From Brucella anthropi_A (GTDB lineage: Bacteria; Pseudomonadota; Alphaproteobacteria; Rhizobiales; Rhizobiaceae), in NCBI RefSeq assembly GCF_046630315.1, contig NZ_LQBD01000007.1:62001-126000 (forward strand): a stretch of DNA of 64,000 nt, written 5' to 3'. This document shows, one piece after another, positions 42,415-50,738 of this stretch (the stretch's first letter is position 1; each line of letters begins with the position of its first letter). The position numbers were made by a program, and so were the translations under genes. The notes beneath the pieces were generated by a model. The model saw nothing but the letters and a program-made list of their open reading frames with translations. It was not told the origin of the DNA and did not search any database.

Positions 42415-43233
42415 ATGCTGCTTCAATCCGAACCGACCAATTCGATATCATTCTCGCCGGCGCATAATATCGACGGCGACTTCACTCTCGGCCTGTTGCT
42501 GACTGCCGATCACGCACGGCGCGATGTTCCGCCTGAATATGGCACGCTTGGTTTGCGAACAAGTGAATTCGACCGGCATATCGCCTATGATATCGGCGTC
42601 GAAAACCTGACCCGCAGGCTTGCAGACCGTCTGAATGCGCCGGCGGTCCTCGGCGGGTTTTCGCGACTGCTGATTGATCCCAATCGCGGCGAAGACGATC
42701 CGACACTCATCATGCAACTATCCGATGGCGCGGTCATTTCCGGCAATTATCCCATGTCGGCAGGCGAGCGCGAGGAGCGGCTTGAACGCTTCTACCGCCC
42801 CTATCACGACGCTGTGGCGCGGGCGAGCGCGCGTGTGGCGGCGCAAAGCGGGGCTGCGCCCTTCATCGTTTCGATCCATTCCTTCACACCACGCTGGAAG
42901 GACAGGGCGCGGCCGTGGCATGTCGGCCTGCTCTGGGACAAGGACGATCGCGCCGTAAAGCCGCTTTTGTCGCTGCTGCGGGAGAATCCCGATCTCACGG
43001 TCGGCGATAACGAACCCTATGACGGGGCGCTCAGGAACGATGCCATGTATCGCCATGCGACGGCCAGGGGCTTCGCCCATGTCCTGATCGAGGTGCGGCA
43101 GGACCTGATTGCCGATGACGAGGGAGCGGCTGAATGGGCCGGGAGGCTCGCGCCGATGATTGCCCATATCAACACACTCGACGGCATTCACACGATCCGC
43201 CATTTCGGCTCCCGGACGGATTTTGCGGATTGA
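42415..43233 (+). CDS. N-formylglutamate amidohydrolase family protein
   Basis: The 272-residue protein belongs to the N-formylglutamate deformylase/amidohydrolase family, related to HutG-type and AstE-like metallopeptidases. LLTADHARRDVPPEYGTLG carries the zinc-ligand His, DIGVENLTRRLADRLNAP is typical, and the middle contains SIHSFTPRW with a second His. FAHVLIEVRQDLI has the catalytic Glu. There are no hut genes nearby, so the physiological substrate is uncertain. It stands alone. Confidence 0.82.
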   Translation: MLLQSEPTNSISFSPAHNIDGDFTLGLLLTADHARRDVPPEYGTLGLRTSEFDRHIAYDIGVENLTRRLADRLNAPAVLGGFSRLLIDPNRGEDDPTLIMQLSDGAVISGNYPMSAGEREERLERFYRPYHDAVARASARVAAQSGAAPFIVSIHSFTPRWKDRARPWHVGLLWDKDDRAVKPLLSLLRENPDLTVGDNEPYDGALRNDAMYRHATARGFAHVLIEVRQDLIADDEGAAEWAGRLAPMIAHINTLDGIHTIRHFGSRTDFAD

Positions 43234-43407
43234 GCGTCCACTTTGCCCGCTATCCACAGGGCTTGACCCGGCAAATCGGGTCAGGCAACGAAAAAGGCTC
43301 TTAATTTTGCCTGCGACTCGCGGGAAAAACGGTCCAGACATTCGACAGGCGGTTTTCGCGCAATGCGTGTCCGCATCCATTACAGATCTTGAATTGGAGA
43401 AACCCTC

Positions 43408-43668
43408 GTGAGCGACGACATTACCAGCGAAGCCCAGACGATTGCCGTCGGCCAGTTGCGCGCTTTCATCGAGCGCATCGAGCGCCTGGAAGAAGAAAAA
43501 AAGACCATCGGCGACGATATCAAGGAAGTTTATGCGGAATTGAAGGGTTCGGGGTTTGACAGCAAGGTCGTGAGGACCATTATTCGTTTGCGTAAAAAAG
43601 AAGACCATGAACGTCAGGAAGAAGAAGCCATGTTGCAGCTTTACATGGATGCACTTGGCATGAGCTAA
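43408..43668 (+). CDS. gapR: DUF2312 nucleoid-associated protein GapR
   Basis: The 86-residue protein starts at a GTG with GGAG upstream. It matches GapR (DUF2312): AQTIAVGQLRAFIERIERLE, then EEEKKTIGDDIKEVYAELKG and TIIRLRKKEDHERQEEEAML. GapR clamps around overtwisted DNA ahead of replication and transcription in Caulobacter and is needed for chromosome replication. It adds to the cell-cycle genes of this window (rcdA, trcR, zapA). Identification is confident. Confidence 0.92.
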   Translation: MSDDITSEAQTIAVGQLRAFIERIERLEEEKKTIGDDIKEVYAELKGSGFDSKVVRTIIRLRKKEDHERQEEEAMLQLYMDALGMS

Positions 43669-43756
43669 GCCCCCTCCCAAGGGCCTGCTCCCCTTCCTGA
43701 AATCGTAACCCGACGGATTGCCCGCAATCCGTATTCAGAGGAAGGGGATAGGGTCC

Positions 43757-44704
43757 ATGGAATTTAGGAGGCTCGGACGTACCGAACTCAATGTTTCGCC
43801 GCTGTGCTTCGGCGGCAATGTATTTGGATGGACGGTCGATGAAGCGACTTCGTTTTCGCTTCTCGACCGTTTTGTCGATGCGGGTTTCAATTTCATCGAC
43901 ACGGCGGATGTCTATTCCGCCTGGGCGCCCGGCAATGTGGGCGGTGAATCCGAAACCATCATCGGCAACTGGCTGAAATCCCGCGGCCTGCGCGACAAGG
44001 TCGTCATTGCCACCAAGGTCGGGTCGCAAATGGGGCCGGATGAAAAAGGGCTTTCGCCCGCTTATATCCGCAAGGCCGTCGATGCCTCCCTCAAGCGGCT
44101 GCAAACGGACTATATCGACCTCTATCAATCGCATATCGACGATCCCGACACACCCTTCGCGGATGTGCTTGGCACCTATAAGGAATTGATCGAGGCGGGT
44201 AAGGTGCGCGCCATCGGCGCTTCCAATCTGACGCCCGAGCGGCTGACGGAAGCCCTTGATGTCGCCCGGACCAACGATCTGCCGCGCTATGAAAGCCTGC
44301 AACCGCTTTATAATCTTTATGATCGCGCCACATTCGAGGACGAACTGGAGATTATCTGCCGCGAGAACGGGCTTGGCGTCATTCCCTATTATGCGCTGGC
44401 AGCGGGTTTCCTGACCGGCAAGTATCGTTCCGCTAACGATCTGGGACAAAGCGCGCGCGGCAAATCGGTCGAGAAATATCTGACGGACCGGGGTTCGCGG
44501 ATCATTGCCGCACTTGATGACGTGGCCCGCAATCTCGATGTCACGCCGGCACAGGTCGCTATCGCGTGGCTGATCGCGCAGCCGTCAATCACAGCCCCCA
44601 TCGCCAGCGCCACACGCTCGGCCCAGCTCGGCGAACTGATTGCCGCAGCCGAACTGAAACTCAGCGACGATGAAATCGCCCTGCTGAACAAGGCCAGCAG
44701 TTAA
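43757..44704 (+). CDS. Aldo/keto reductase
   Basis: The ATG at 43757 (MEFRRLGRTELNVSPLCFGG) gives 315 residues; a longer frame lacks a ribosome binding site. It is a (beta/alpha)8 NADPH-dependent oxidoreductase with the AKR motifs FIDTADVYSAWAPGNVGGES (catalytic Asp and Tyr), KVVIATKVGSQMG (Lys) and DYIDLYQSHIDDP (His). The C-terminal end binds NADPH (AWLIAQPSITAPIASATRS). It is closest to the general stress/YajO-type group. Substrate unknown. Confidence 0.88.
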   Translation: MEFRRLGRTELNVSPLCFGGNVFGWTVDEATSFSLLDRFVDAGFNFIDTADVYSAWAPGNVGGESETIIGNWLKSRGLRDKVVIATKVGSQMGPDEKGLSPAYIRKAVDASLKRLQTDYIDLYQSHIDDPDTPFADVLGTYKELIEAGKVRAIGASNLTPERLTEALDVARTNDLPRYESLQPLYNLYDRATFEDELEIICRENGLGVIPYYALAAGFLTGKYRSANDLGQSARGKSVEKYLTDRGSRIIAALDDVARNLDVTPAQVAIAWLIAQPSITAPIASATRSAQLGELIAAAELKLSDDEIALLNKASS

Positions 44705-44714
44705 ATTTCAAGAC

Positions 44715-44740
44715 ATCGAAGGGCAGATTTACCCTTCGAT
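44715..44740. terminator. Hairpin between convergent genes
   Basis: ATCGAAGGG pairs with CCCTTCGAT across an eight-base loop. It overlaps the stop codon of the ABC-F gene; the T run is poor. Confidence 0.5.
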
Positions 44741-46546
44741 TTCCTCTCGCAGCATTTCAAGCTCCAGCCATTCTTCTTCCATAGCGGCATTTTCGGCGCG
44801 CTTCTTCTCAAGAAGATCGGCAGTCTTGGCAAAAAGCGCCGGGTCCTTGGCATAAAGCTGCGGATCGGCAAGCTTGCCTTCCAGCACCGCGATTTCCTTG
44901 GCCAGCGCATCCATCTTGCCCGGCAGGGTTTCGAGCGCGAATTTCTGCTTGTAGGAAAGCTTGCGCTTTTCCTCGCGCTTCTGCTGCGGTGCATCCTCGT
45001 ACGGCTTTTCATCACTTTTGCCGCCGGAGGCCTTGACCGAGCGCCGGTTCAAAGCCTGTTCCTTGCGCTGCGCCATCATGTCGGCATAGCCGCCCGCATA
45101 TTCCAGCCAGCGCCCGTCGCCTTCCGGTGCAATCACCGAGGTCACAGTGCGATCCAGAAAATCGCGGTCGTGGCTGACCAGAATGACCGTGCCGGGAAAA
45201 CCTGCCACCAGTTCCTGCAACAGATCGAGCGTTTCCATGTCGAGATCGTTGGTGGGCTCGTCGAGGATGAGGAGGTTTGCTGGCCGCGCCAGAACGCGAG
45301 CCAGCATCAGGCGGGCACGTTCGCCGCCGGAAAGCTCGCGAATGGGCGTGCGCGCCTGTTCGGGCTGGAACAGGAAGTCCTTCATATAGGACACGACATG
45401 GCGCTGCTCGCCGTTGACGACAAGGCTTTCGCCGCGCCCGTCGGTCAGATAATGCGCCAGCGTCTCATCCAGATTAAGGCTTTCGCGCTTCTGGTCGAGT
45501 TCGGCCATTTCGAGATTGACGCCAAGCCGCAGCGTTCCGGAATCCGGCGCAAGCTTGCCGGTCAAAAGCGACAGAAGCGTCGTCTTTCCGGCGCCGTTCG
45601 GCCCGACAAGACCGATACGGTCGCCGCGCTGCACACGGATCGAAAAATCCTTGACCAGGACACGCTCGCCATAGGCCTTGTTGAGCCCCTTGGCTTCGAT
45701 CACCAGCTTGCCGGATTCCTTAGCGTCGCTTGCCGCCAGAACCGCCGTTCCTTGTGCCTTGCGGTGATTGCGAAAATCGGCGCGCATGGAATGCAATTCA
45801 CCGAGACGGCGCATATTGCGCTTGCGCCGCGCCGTCACACCATAGCGCAGCCAGTGCTCCTCGCGCGCAATCTGGCGTCCAAGCTTGTGGTGATCGCGCT
45901 CTTCCTCTTCCAGCACCTTGTCGCGCCATTCCTCGAAATGGCCAAAGCCCTGCTCCAGACGGCGCGTGATGCCCCGGTCGAGCCAGACGGTTGCCCGGCT
46001 GACATTTTCCAGAAAGCGCCGGTCATGCGAGATCAGAACGATGGCCGAGCGGATCTGGCGCAACTCGCCTTCCAGCCATTCGATGGTGGTGAGGTCCAGA
46101 TGGTTGGTCGGCTCGTCCAGCAAAAGCACATCAGGCTGCGGCGCAATCACACGTGCAAGAGCAGCGCGGCGCGCCTCGCCACCGGACAGATGATCGGGCT
46201 TTTCCTCTCCGGTCAGCCCCAGATGTTCCAGCAGATAGGTCACACGATGCGGATCGTCGGTCGGCCCCAGCCCCGCCTCGACATAGGCGCGGACATTGGC
46301 AAAGCCGTCCATATCCGGCACCTGCGGCAGGTAGCGCACCGTTGCGCCCGGATGCTTGAACACGTCGCCCGAGGTCGCTTCCACCATTCCGGCTGCGATT
46401 TTCAGCAAGGTGGACTTGCCCGAACCATTGCGCCCCACCAGCGCGATGCGGTCGCCTTCGCTCACCGAAAGGCTGGCATCCTCCAGAAGCGGTGTGCCGC
46501 CAAAGGTGAGCTTGATCTGGTCGAGGCGAAGGAGTGGTGGAGCCAT
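44729..46546 (-). CDS. uup: ABC-F ATPase, Uup type
   Basis: The 605-residue soluble protein has two ABC ATPase domains in one chain, with no membrane domain: Walker A GRNGSGKST and GPNGAGKTT, signatures LSGGEARRAALARV and LSGGERARLMLARV, and DEPTNHLD and DEPTNDLD at the two Walker B ends. The C-terminal coiled coil (KRKLSYKQKFALETLPGKMD...) places it with Uup. Uup is linked to precise excision of transposons and to ribosome-associated functions. Length is normal. Confidence 0.92.
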   Translation of the reverse strand: MAPPLLRLDQIKLTFGGTPLLEDASLSVSEGDRIALVGRNGSGKSTLLKIAAGMVEATSGDVFKHPGATVRYLPQVPDMDGFANVRAYVEAGLGPTDDPHRVTYLLEHLGLTGEEKPDHLSGGEARRAALARVIAPQPDVLLLDEPTNHLDLTTIEWLEGELRQIRSAIVLISHDRRFLENVSRATVWLDRGITRRLEQGFGHFEEWRDKVLEEEERDHHKLGRQIAREEHWLRYGVTARRKRNMRRLGELHSMRADFRNHRKAQGTAVLAASDAKESGKLVIEAKGLNKAYGERVLVKDFSIRVQRGDRIGLVGPNGAGKTTLLSLLTGKLAPDSGTLRLGVNLEMAELDQKRESLNLDETLAHYLTDGRGESLVVNGEQRHVVSYMKDFLFQPEQARTPIRELSGGERARLMLARVLARPANLLILDEPTNDLDMETLDLLQELVAGFPGTVILVSHDRDFLDRTVTSVIAPEGDGRWLEYAGGYADMMAQRKEQALNRRSVKASGGKSDEKPYEDAPQQKREEKRKLSYKQKFALETLPGKMDALAKEIAVLEGKLADPQLYAKDPALFAKTADLLEKKRAENAAMEEEWLELEMLREEIEG

Positions 46547-46683
46547 GGTTCTCTTCGATAAACAGGGATTGAAAATTCCGCCCTGCTTGTCCGCGACAAA
46601 AGCCGTTCTGTCAAATGGAACGGCACGAAAAGACCCATGAAAAGCAAACAGGCCGGGTTTCCCCGGCCTGTCGGCAAACTGAT

Positions 46684-46735
46684 TATCCAGCGATTACTGG
46701 CCCAGTTATTATTGGCCCAGCTATTACTGGCAAGG
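46684..46735. repeat. Imperfect 15-bp tandem repeat at the 3' end of the glycine-zipper gene
   Basis: Three consecutive units (attactggcccagtt, attattggcccagct, attactggcaagg), with a partial fourth before them, overlap the stop codon of the glycine-zipper gene. A locus like this may vary in copy number between strains. Confidence 0.5.
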
Positions 46736-47008
46736 CGCTTCGTAGACGCGGCCATACGGATCGCGATAGCGGCAATACTGCACGCCATTGCGGGTCTGGG
46801 CTGCACCCAGCAGCGTACCGGCAACCGCGCCGATCGCAGCACCCGTCAGAGCGCCGCGGCCATTGCCGCCGATTGCGCCACCGGCGAGAGCGCCGAGAGC
46901 CGCGCCGCCAACGCCATAACCGGCCGTGCGCTGTTCATTCGTCGTGCATGCAGCTGTAGAGAACGCAAGCACGCCGGCAACAGCAATCATCGTAAGACGT
47001 GATTTCAT
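46724..47008 (-). CDS. Glycine-zipper lipoprotein
   Basis: The ATG at 47008, preceded by GGAGATG, gives 94 residues. The signal peptide ends in a lipobox (STAAC, Cys about 21), so it is an outer-membrane-type lipoprotein. The middle is a glycine zipper (GGAALGALAGGAIGGNGRG and GAAIGAVAGTLLGA), two helices that can pack in membranes, and the C-terminus is hydrophilic with two cysteines. It resembles small glycine-zipper 2TM/17-kDa-antigen-type proteins. Function unknown. The 3' end carries a tandem repeat. Confidence 0.8.
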   Translation of the reverse strand: MKSRLTMIAVAGVLAFSTAACTTNEQRTAGYGVGGAALGALAGGAIGGNGRGALTGAAIGAVAGTLLGAAQTRNGVQYCRYRDPYGRVYEAPCQ

Positions 47009-47141
47009 TGAAACATCTCCTACAAGAGTTGAACTAATCACCGACTTTGCGTCCCCAATTTCGGCGTAAGCAGATGACACCCGCTTGGCTCATTTACAAT
47101 ACGTTTCGCCTGCCAGCGTCAAGCTCTTTCGATTGATAAGG

Positions 47142-47798
47142 TTAGCAGCTACAGTTCGGTGTTTCCTCCATCACCAAGTTGGCGATAAGTATCGCCAATC
47201 CAGAATGCGCAGTAACGCGAAGTGTTCCACGCACAACGTTGGAAACTGTCCATGAAGAGCCGAATGGCAACGTCACATTATCTAACGGCCACTCTGCATT
47301 TGTGATCGAAAGGCCTTCGACAGTGCTGAAATTAATCACGCTGAACGGCGTTCCGTCCGGAAAGTCATACACATAATCTCCAGGCGGCAAGGGCCAGGCT
47401 TCCTCGGCTCCGCTGGACAGAAGCACATTCCGCCCTTTTGCGGCCTGCGCGGTCGCCATGGTCAGATGCAGAAGCGTGTGATCGGTGCGCTGCCCGCCGA
47501 AGGCGCCGCAAAGGATCACCCGGTCCGCCCCCCGCGCATAGGCCTCCTCGAAGGCCAGTTCCCCGTCCGTCATGTCCTTGGCGGATGGAAATCGCTGCTG
47601 CGGCACGTGTTCATACTGCACCCGTAGCTCGGCCGAGGCCGAATCGAAATCGCCGAGCCACAATTCCGGTTCGACGCCAAGCGCCGCCGCATGGCGAATA
47701 CCGCTATCGGCAGCCAGAACCCGCGCGCCCGCGATCTGGCGCTTGAGGCGATCGGTCACGGTGAGATCGCCGCCGAGAAGAATGACGAATGTGCTCAT
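47142..47798 (-). CDS. thiN: Thiamine pyrophosphokinase
   Basis: The frame is open to 48194, but the ATG at 47798 (MSTFVILLGGDLTVTDRL) gives 218 residues, the correct family length; the upstream part would be antisense to thiB and the riboswitch. The enzyme phosphorylates thiamine to TPP. It shows AADSGIRHAAALGVEP, the diagnostic WLGDFDSAS, FPSAKDMTDGELAFEEA and the C-terminal TPK_B1 region. It is divergent from thiBPQ across the riboswitch region, so uptake and activation of thiamine lie side by side. Confidence 0.92.
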   Translation of the reverse strand: MSTFVILLGGDLTVTDRLKRQIAGARVLAADSGIRHAAALGVEPELWLGDFDSASAELRVQYEHVPQQRFPSAKDMTDGELAFEEAYARGADRVILCGAFGGQRTDHTLLHLTMATAQAAKGRNVLLSSGAEEAWPLPPGDYVYDFPDGTPFSVINFSTVEGLSITNAEWPLDNVTLPFGSSWTVSNVVRGTLRVTAHSGLAILIANLVMEETPNCSC

Positions 47799-47912
47799 AA
47801 GCCGCTCATAACACGGGCAAATCCCCGCAGGAAGCCTGCATTCGTTGCCATTGCCTCCCCCCGAAAGATTATTGCCCTTGCCGTTGCGAAAGATTATTGT
47901 CGCAACCGCTCT

Positions 47913-48057
47913 AACGGGGTGCCGTCTGCTTGCGCGGATGGCTGAGAGGCCCAAAGGCATTTCCAGCAAAAGTGTGAAACGGTTTTGCGTCCGGAAATGC
48001 GTCAAAAACGGCCAACCCGCTGAACCTGATCCGGTTTGCACCGGCGGAGGGATTAGA
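47913..48057 (+). ncRNA. TPP riboswitch (THI element) upstream of thiBPQ
   Basis: The conserved blocks are present in order: GGGGTGCC at 47916-47923, GGATGGCTGAGAGGC at 47937-47951, and ACCCGCTGAACCTGATC at 48015-48031 followed by CACCGGCGGAGGGA. Between the second and third block the variable P3 arm is enlarged by a palindrome of about 45 bases (47957-48001). The thiB start is 55 bases further on. The riboswitch should switch off thiamine uptake when TPP is plentiful. Confidence 0.93.
47957..48001. repeat. Half RIME1-like palindrome inside the riboswitch P3 arm
   Basis: The segment from gcatttccagc to ggaaatgcg is nearly identical to the reverse complement of the second half of the RIME-like element at 34335-34442: caaaagtgtgaaacggtttt is shared exactly. 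Its ends pair with each other, so it can extend P3 as a hairpin without disturbing the ligand-binding core. Confidence 0.75.
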
Positions 48058-48078
48058 TGCTCCATAAACGGCGCTCGA

Positions 48079-48102
48079 TCCTCTTGTAGTACAAAGAAAG
48101 GA
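48079..48102 (+). promoter_or_regulatory. Possible ribosome-binding-site sequestering hairpin before thiB
   Basis: TCCTCTTGT (48079-48087) can pair with ACAAAG and AGGA (48091-48102), hiding the AAGGAAG ribosome binding site of thiB. This suggests that the riboswitch acts on translation initiation; no intrinsic terminator is seen between it and thiB. Confidence 0.4.
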
Positions 48103-48111
48103 AGTGCCGTG

Positions 48112-49116
48112 ATGCGGCTTTTATCTTTGCTGGCTTTTTCGTTTTCCGCGGCCATCGCTTTCACACCTTCGGCGCAGGCGAAGGACAAGCTCACCGTCTA
48201 TACCTATGACAGTTTCGTTTCCGAATGGGGACCGGGACCGAAGGTCAAGGAAAACTTCGAGAAGGAATGCGGCTGCGAAGTCGAATGGGTTGCCTCCGCC
48301 GACGGTGTGGCCCTGCTCAACCGTCTCAAGCTTGAAGGCAGCAATAGCAAGGCCGATATCGTCCTCGGCCTCGATACCAATCTGACGACCGAGGCGCGTG
48401 CTACCGGATTTTTTGCACCAAGCGGCATAGACCAGAGCAATGTGAACGTGCCGGGCGGTTTCAAGGACGATATCTTCGTTCCCTATGATTACGGTTATTT
48501 CGCCGTGGTCTACGATTCGGAAAAGCTGCCCAATCCCCCTGAAAGCCTGAAGGAACTCGTCGAAGGAGACCCCTCGCAGAAGATCGTGCTGCAGGACCCG
48601 CGCACATCGACACCGGGGCTTGGCATGCTGCTCTGGATGAAATCGGTCTATGGCGACGAGGCGGAAGCGGCCTGGCAGAAACTGCAAAAGCGCATCCTGA
48701 CCGTCACGCCCGGCTGGTCGGAGGCTTATGGCCTCTTCACCAAGGGCGAAGCGCCGATGGTATTGTCCTATACCACCTCTCCCGCCTACCACATGATCGC
48801 GGAAAAGACGGATCGCTATAAGGCTCTTGCCTATCCGGAAGGCAATTATCTTCAGATCGAGCTGGCCGCCCAGACCACGACCGGCGCGAAAAATCCGCTG
48901 GCGCAAAAGTTTCTCGCCTTCATGACCGGCCCCGGTTTCCAGGATGTCATTCCTGAAACCAACTGGATGTACCCGGCCGGCAAGACGTCCACCCCGCTTC
49001 CAGCCGCCTTCGACGCGCTGCCGAAGCCGGAAAAGACGCTCCGCCTGCCTTCCGACGAGGTGGCCAGGAACCGCAAGTCATGGGTCGATGAATGGTTGGC
49101 CGCAACCAGTCGATGA
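48112..49116 (+). CDS. thiB: Thiamine/TPP ABC transporter, periplasmic binding protein ThiB
   Basis: The ATG at 48112 follows AAGGAAG and gives 334 residues. The signal peptide ends near PSAQA. The mature protein is a type II solute-binding protein with KDKLTVYTYDSFVSEWGPGP, DIVLGLDTNLTTEARATG and PMVLSYTTSPAYHMI, the pattern of ThiB. It delivers thiamine, TMP and TPP to ThiPQ. It is the first gene of thiBPQ and overlaps thiP. The riboswitch upstream fixes the assignment. Confidence 0.95.
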   Translation: MRLLSLLAFSFSAAIAFTPSAQAKDKLTVYTYDSFVSEWGPGPKVKENFEKECGCEVEWVASADGVALLNRLKLEGSNSKADIVLGLDTNLTTEARATGFFAPSGIDQSNVNVPGGFKDDIFVPYDYGYFAVVYDSEKLPNPPESLKELVEGDPSQKIVLQDPRTSTPGLGMLLWMKSVYGDEAEAAWQKLQKRILTVTPGWSEAYGLFTKGEAPMVLSYTTSPAYHMIAEKTDRYKALAYPEGNYLQIELAAQTTTGAKNPLAQKFLAFMTGPGFQDVIPETNWMYPAGKTSTPLPAAFDALPKPEKTLRLPSDEVARNRKSWVDEWLAATSR

Positions 49117-50738
49117 CGGCATTTTTGGCACGCCTCCGCCTGAAAGGCATATCCGCCGCCAGACCCGCCGCGGGCATGATGGCGCTTGTCTTTCTGGTGG
49201 TGCTCGCCGGTGGTGCGCTCGTCGCACTGGCATTCGAAGCGGGCAGCGGCGGTTTCGACGCTGCTGCCAATTTCGACACCTATCTGTGGCGGGTTGCCCA
49301 CTTCACGATCATGCAGGCCATCGCTTCGAGCCTGCTTTCCGTGCTGTTTGCGATACCCGTCGCGCGCGCGCTTTATGCCGAAGCCGACTTTTGGGGACGC
49401 GGGCTGATCCTGCGCCTGTTTGCCCTGCCGCTTGCCCTGCCTGCGCTGGTCGCCGTGCTCGGCGTCACCAGCATCTATGGCCGCAACGGTTTCATTGCCC
49501 ACCTGTCCGAAACCGCGGGCCATCCATTCCAGCCGGATATTTACGGCATTACGGGCATCCTGATCGCCCATGTCTTCTTCAACATGCCGCTCGCAGTCCG
49601 TCTCATTCTGGCGGGTTATGAATCCATACCGGCCGATTACTGGAAGCTTGCCGCACAGCTTGGCATGGGCAATCGAGCGCGCTTCCGCCTCATCGAATGG
49701 CCCGTGATCCGGCGCAATCTGCCGGGCATGATCGGTTTGATCTTCATGCTCTGCGTGACGAGCTTCACGACCGTGCTGACACTCGGCGGCGGCCCCCGCG
49801 CCACCACGCTGGAAGTCGCAATCTACCAAAGCCTGCATTTCGATTTCGATCCAGGCCGCGCCGTCGCGCTCACCTTCACGCAGCTTGTGCTGACATTGCT
49901 TGTCCTTCTGGCCCTGCGCCTGACCGGAAGGCCATCGGAGGAAGCCTTCACCCATCAGGCCACGCCGCGACGCTACGGCAAGGCGTCCACGGCTGAGCGC
50001 ATTTCGAACATCGTCATCATCGGGACAGGCTTTCTCTATGTCGCGCTGCCGATTGCAGGCGTGGTGATTTCCGGCCTTGCCGCCGATCTTGTGCGACTAT
50101 TGACGGAACGGACCGTCTGGCGCGCGATCGGCACCAGTCTGGCGCTCGGCTTTTGCGCAGCTTTGCTGTCGGTCCTTCTGTCACTGGCACTCGTGTCGGC
50201 GCGCGAGGCCGTGAAAAAGCGCAAGCTCGCCAATATTTTCGACACCGGCGCCAGCCTCATCCTCGTCATGCCGCCCATCGTGATCGGCGCGGGCTGGTTC
50301 ATCCTGCTTCGTCATTTCACCGATCCGTTTGCGATGGCGCCATTCATGGTCGTCACAGTCAATGCGGCCATGGCCATGCCCTTTGCCGTGCGCCTTCTGC
50401 GGCCCGCCTGGGACACGGCGGCGAGCCGCCACAACCGGCTTTGCGCACAATTGGGCATTCGCGGCCTCAACCGTTTCCGGCTCATCGACTGGCCTTCGAT
50501 CCGCAGGCCTTTCGGAATGGCCTTCGCCTTTGCCATGGCGCTTTCCCTTGGCGACCTCGGCACGATTGCCCTTTTCGGCAGTGATGCGCTTTTGACGCTG
50601 CCCTATCTCCTCTTGCAGCGGATGGGCAGCTATCGCACATTCGACGCGGCAGGTCTGGCGCTCATCCTCGGGCTGCTTTGCCTCGCGCTGATGATGATCG
50701 CAGATCGCGCATCCCGAAAGGAAACGCCTTCTCCATGA
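49113..50738 (+). CDS. thiP: Thiamine ABC transporter permease ThiP
   Basis: The ATG at 49113 overlaps the thiB stop (ATGA); a start at 49092 is possible but would overlap thiB by 25 bases. The 541-residue protein is a fused permease with two six-helix halves. Each half carries the ATPase-contact loop: WKLAAQLGMGNRARFRLIEW in the first and HNRLCAQLGIRGLNRFRLID in the second. It pairs with ThiB and ThiQ. It overlaps thiQ by four bases. Identification is secure from motif and operon. Confidence 0.94.
   Translation: MTAFLARLRLKGISAARPAAGMMALVFLVVLAGGALVALAFEAGSGGFDAAANFDTYLWRVAHFTIMQAIASSLLSVLFAIPVARALYAEADFWGRGLILRLFALPLALPALVAVLGVTSIYGRNGFIAHLSETAGHPFQPDIYGITGILIAHVFFNMPLAVRLILAGYESIPADYWKLAAQLGMGNRARFRLIEWPVIRRNLPGMIGLIFMLCVTSFTTVLTLGGGPRATTLEVAIYQSLHFDFDPGRAVALTFTQLVLTLLVLLALRLTGRPSEEAFTHQATPRRYGKASTAERISNIVIIGTGFLYVALPIAGVVISGLAADLVRLLTERTVWRAIGTSLALGFCAALLSVLLSLALVSAREAVKKRKLANIFDTGASLILVMPPIVIGAGWFILLRHFTDPFAMAPFMVVTVNAAMAMPFAVRLLRPAWDTAASRHNRLCAQLGIRGLNRFRLIDWPSIRRPFGMAFAFAMALSLGDLGTIALFGSDALLTLPYLLLQRMGSYRTFDAAGLALILGLLCLALMMIADRASRKETPSP

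Noticed and set aside
45170..46561. 463-residue plus-strand open frame opposite the ABC-F gene
   Set aside because: Antisense shadow of a well-supported gene.
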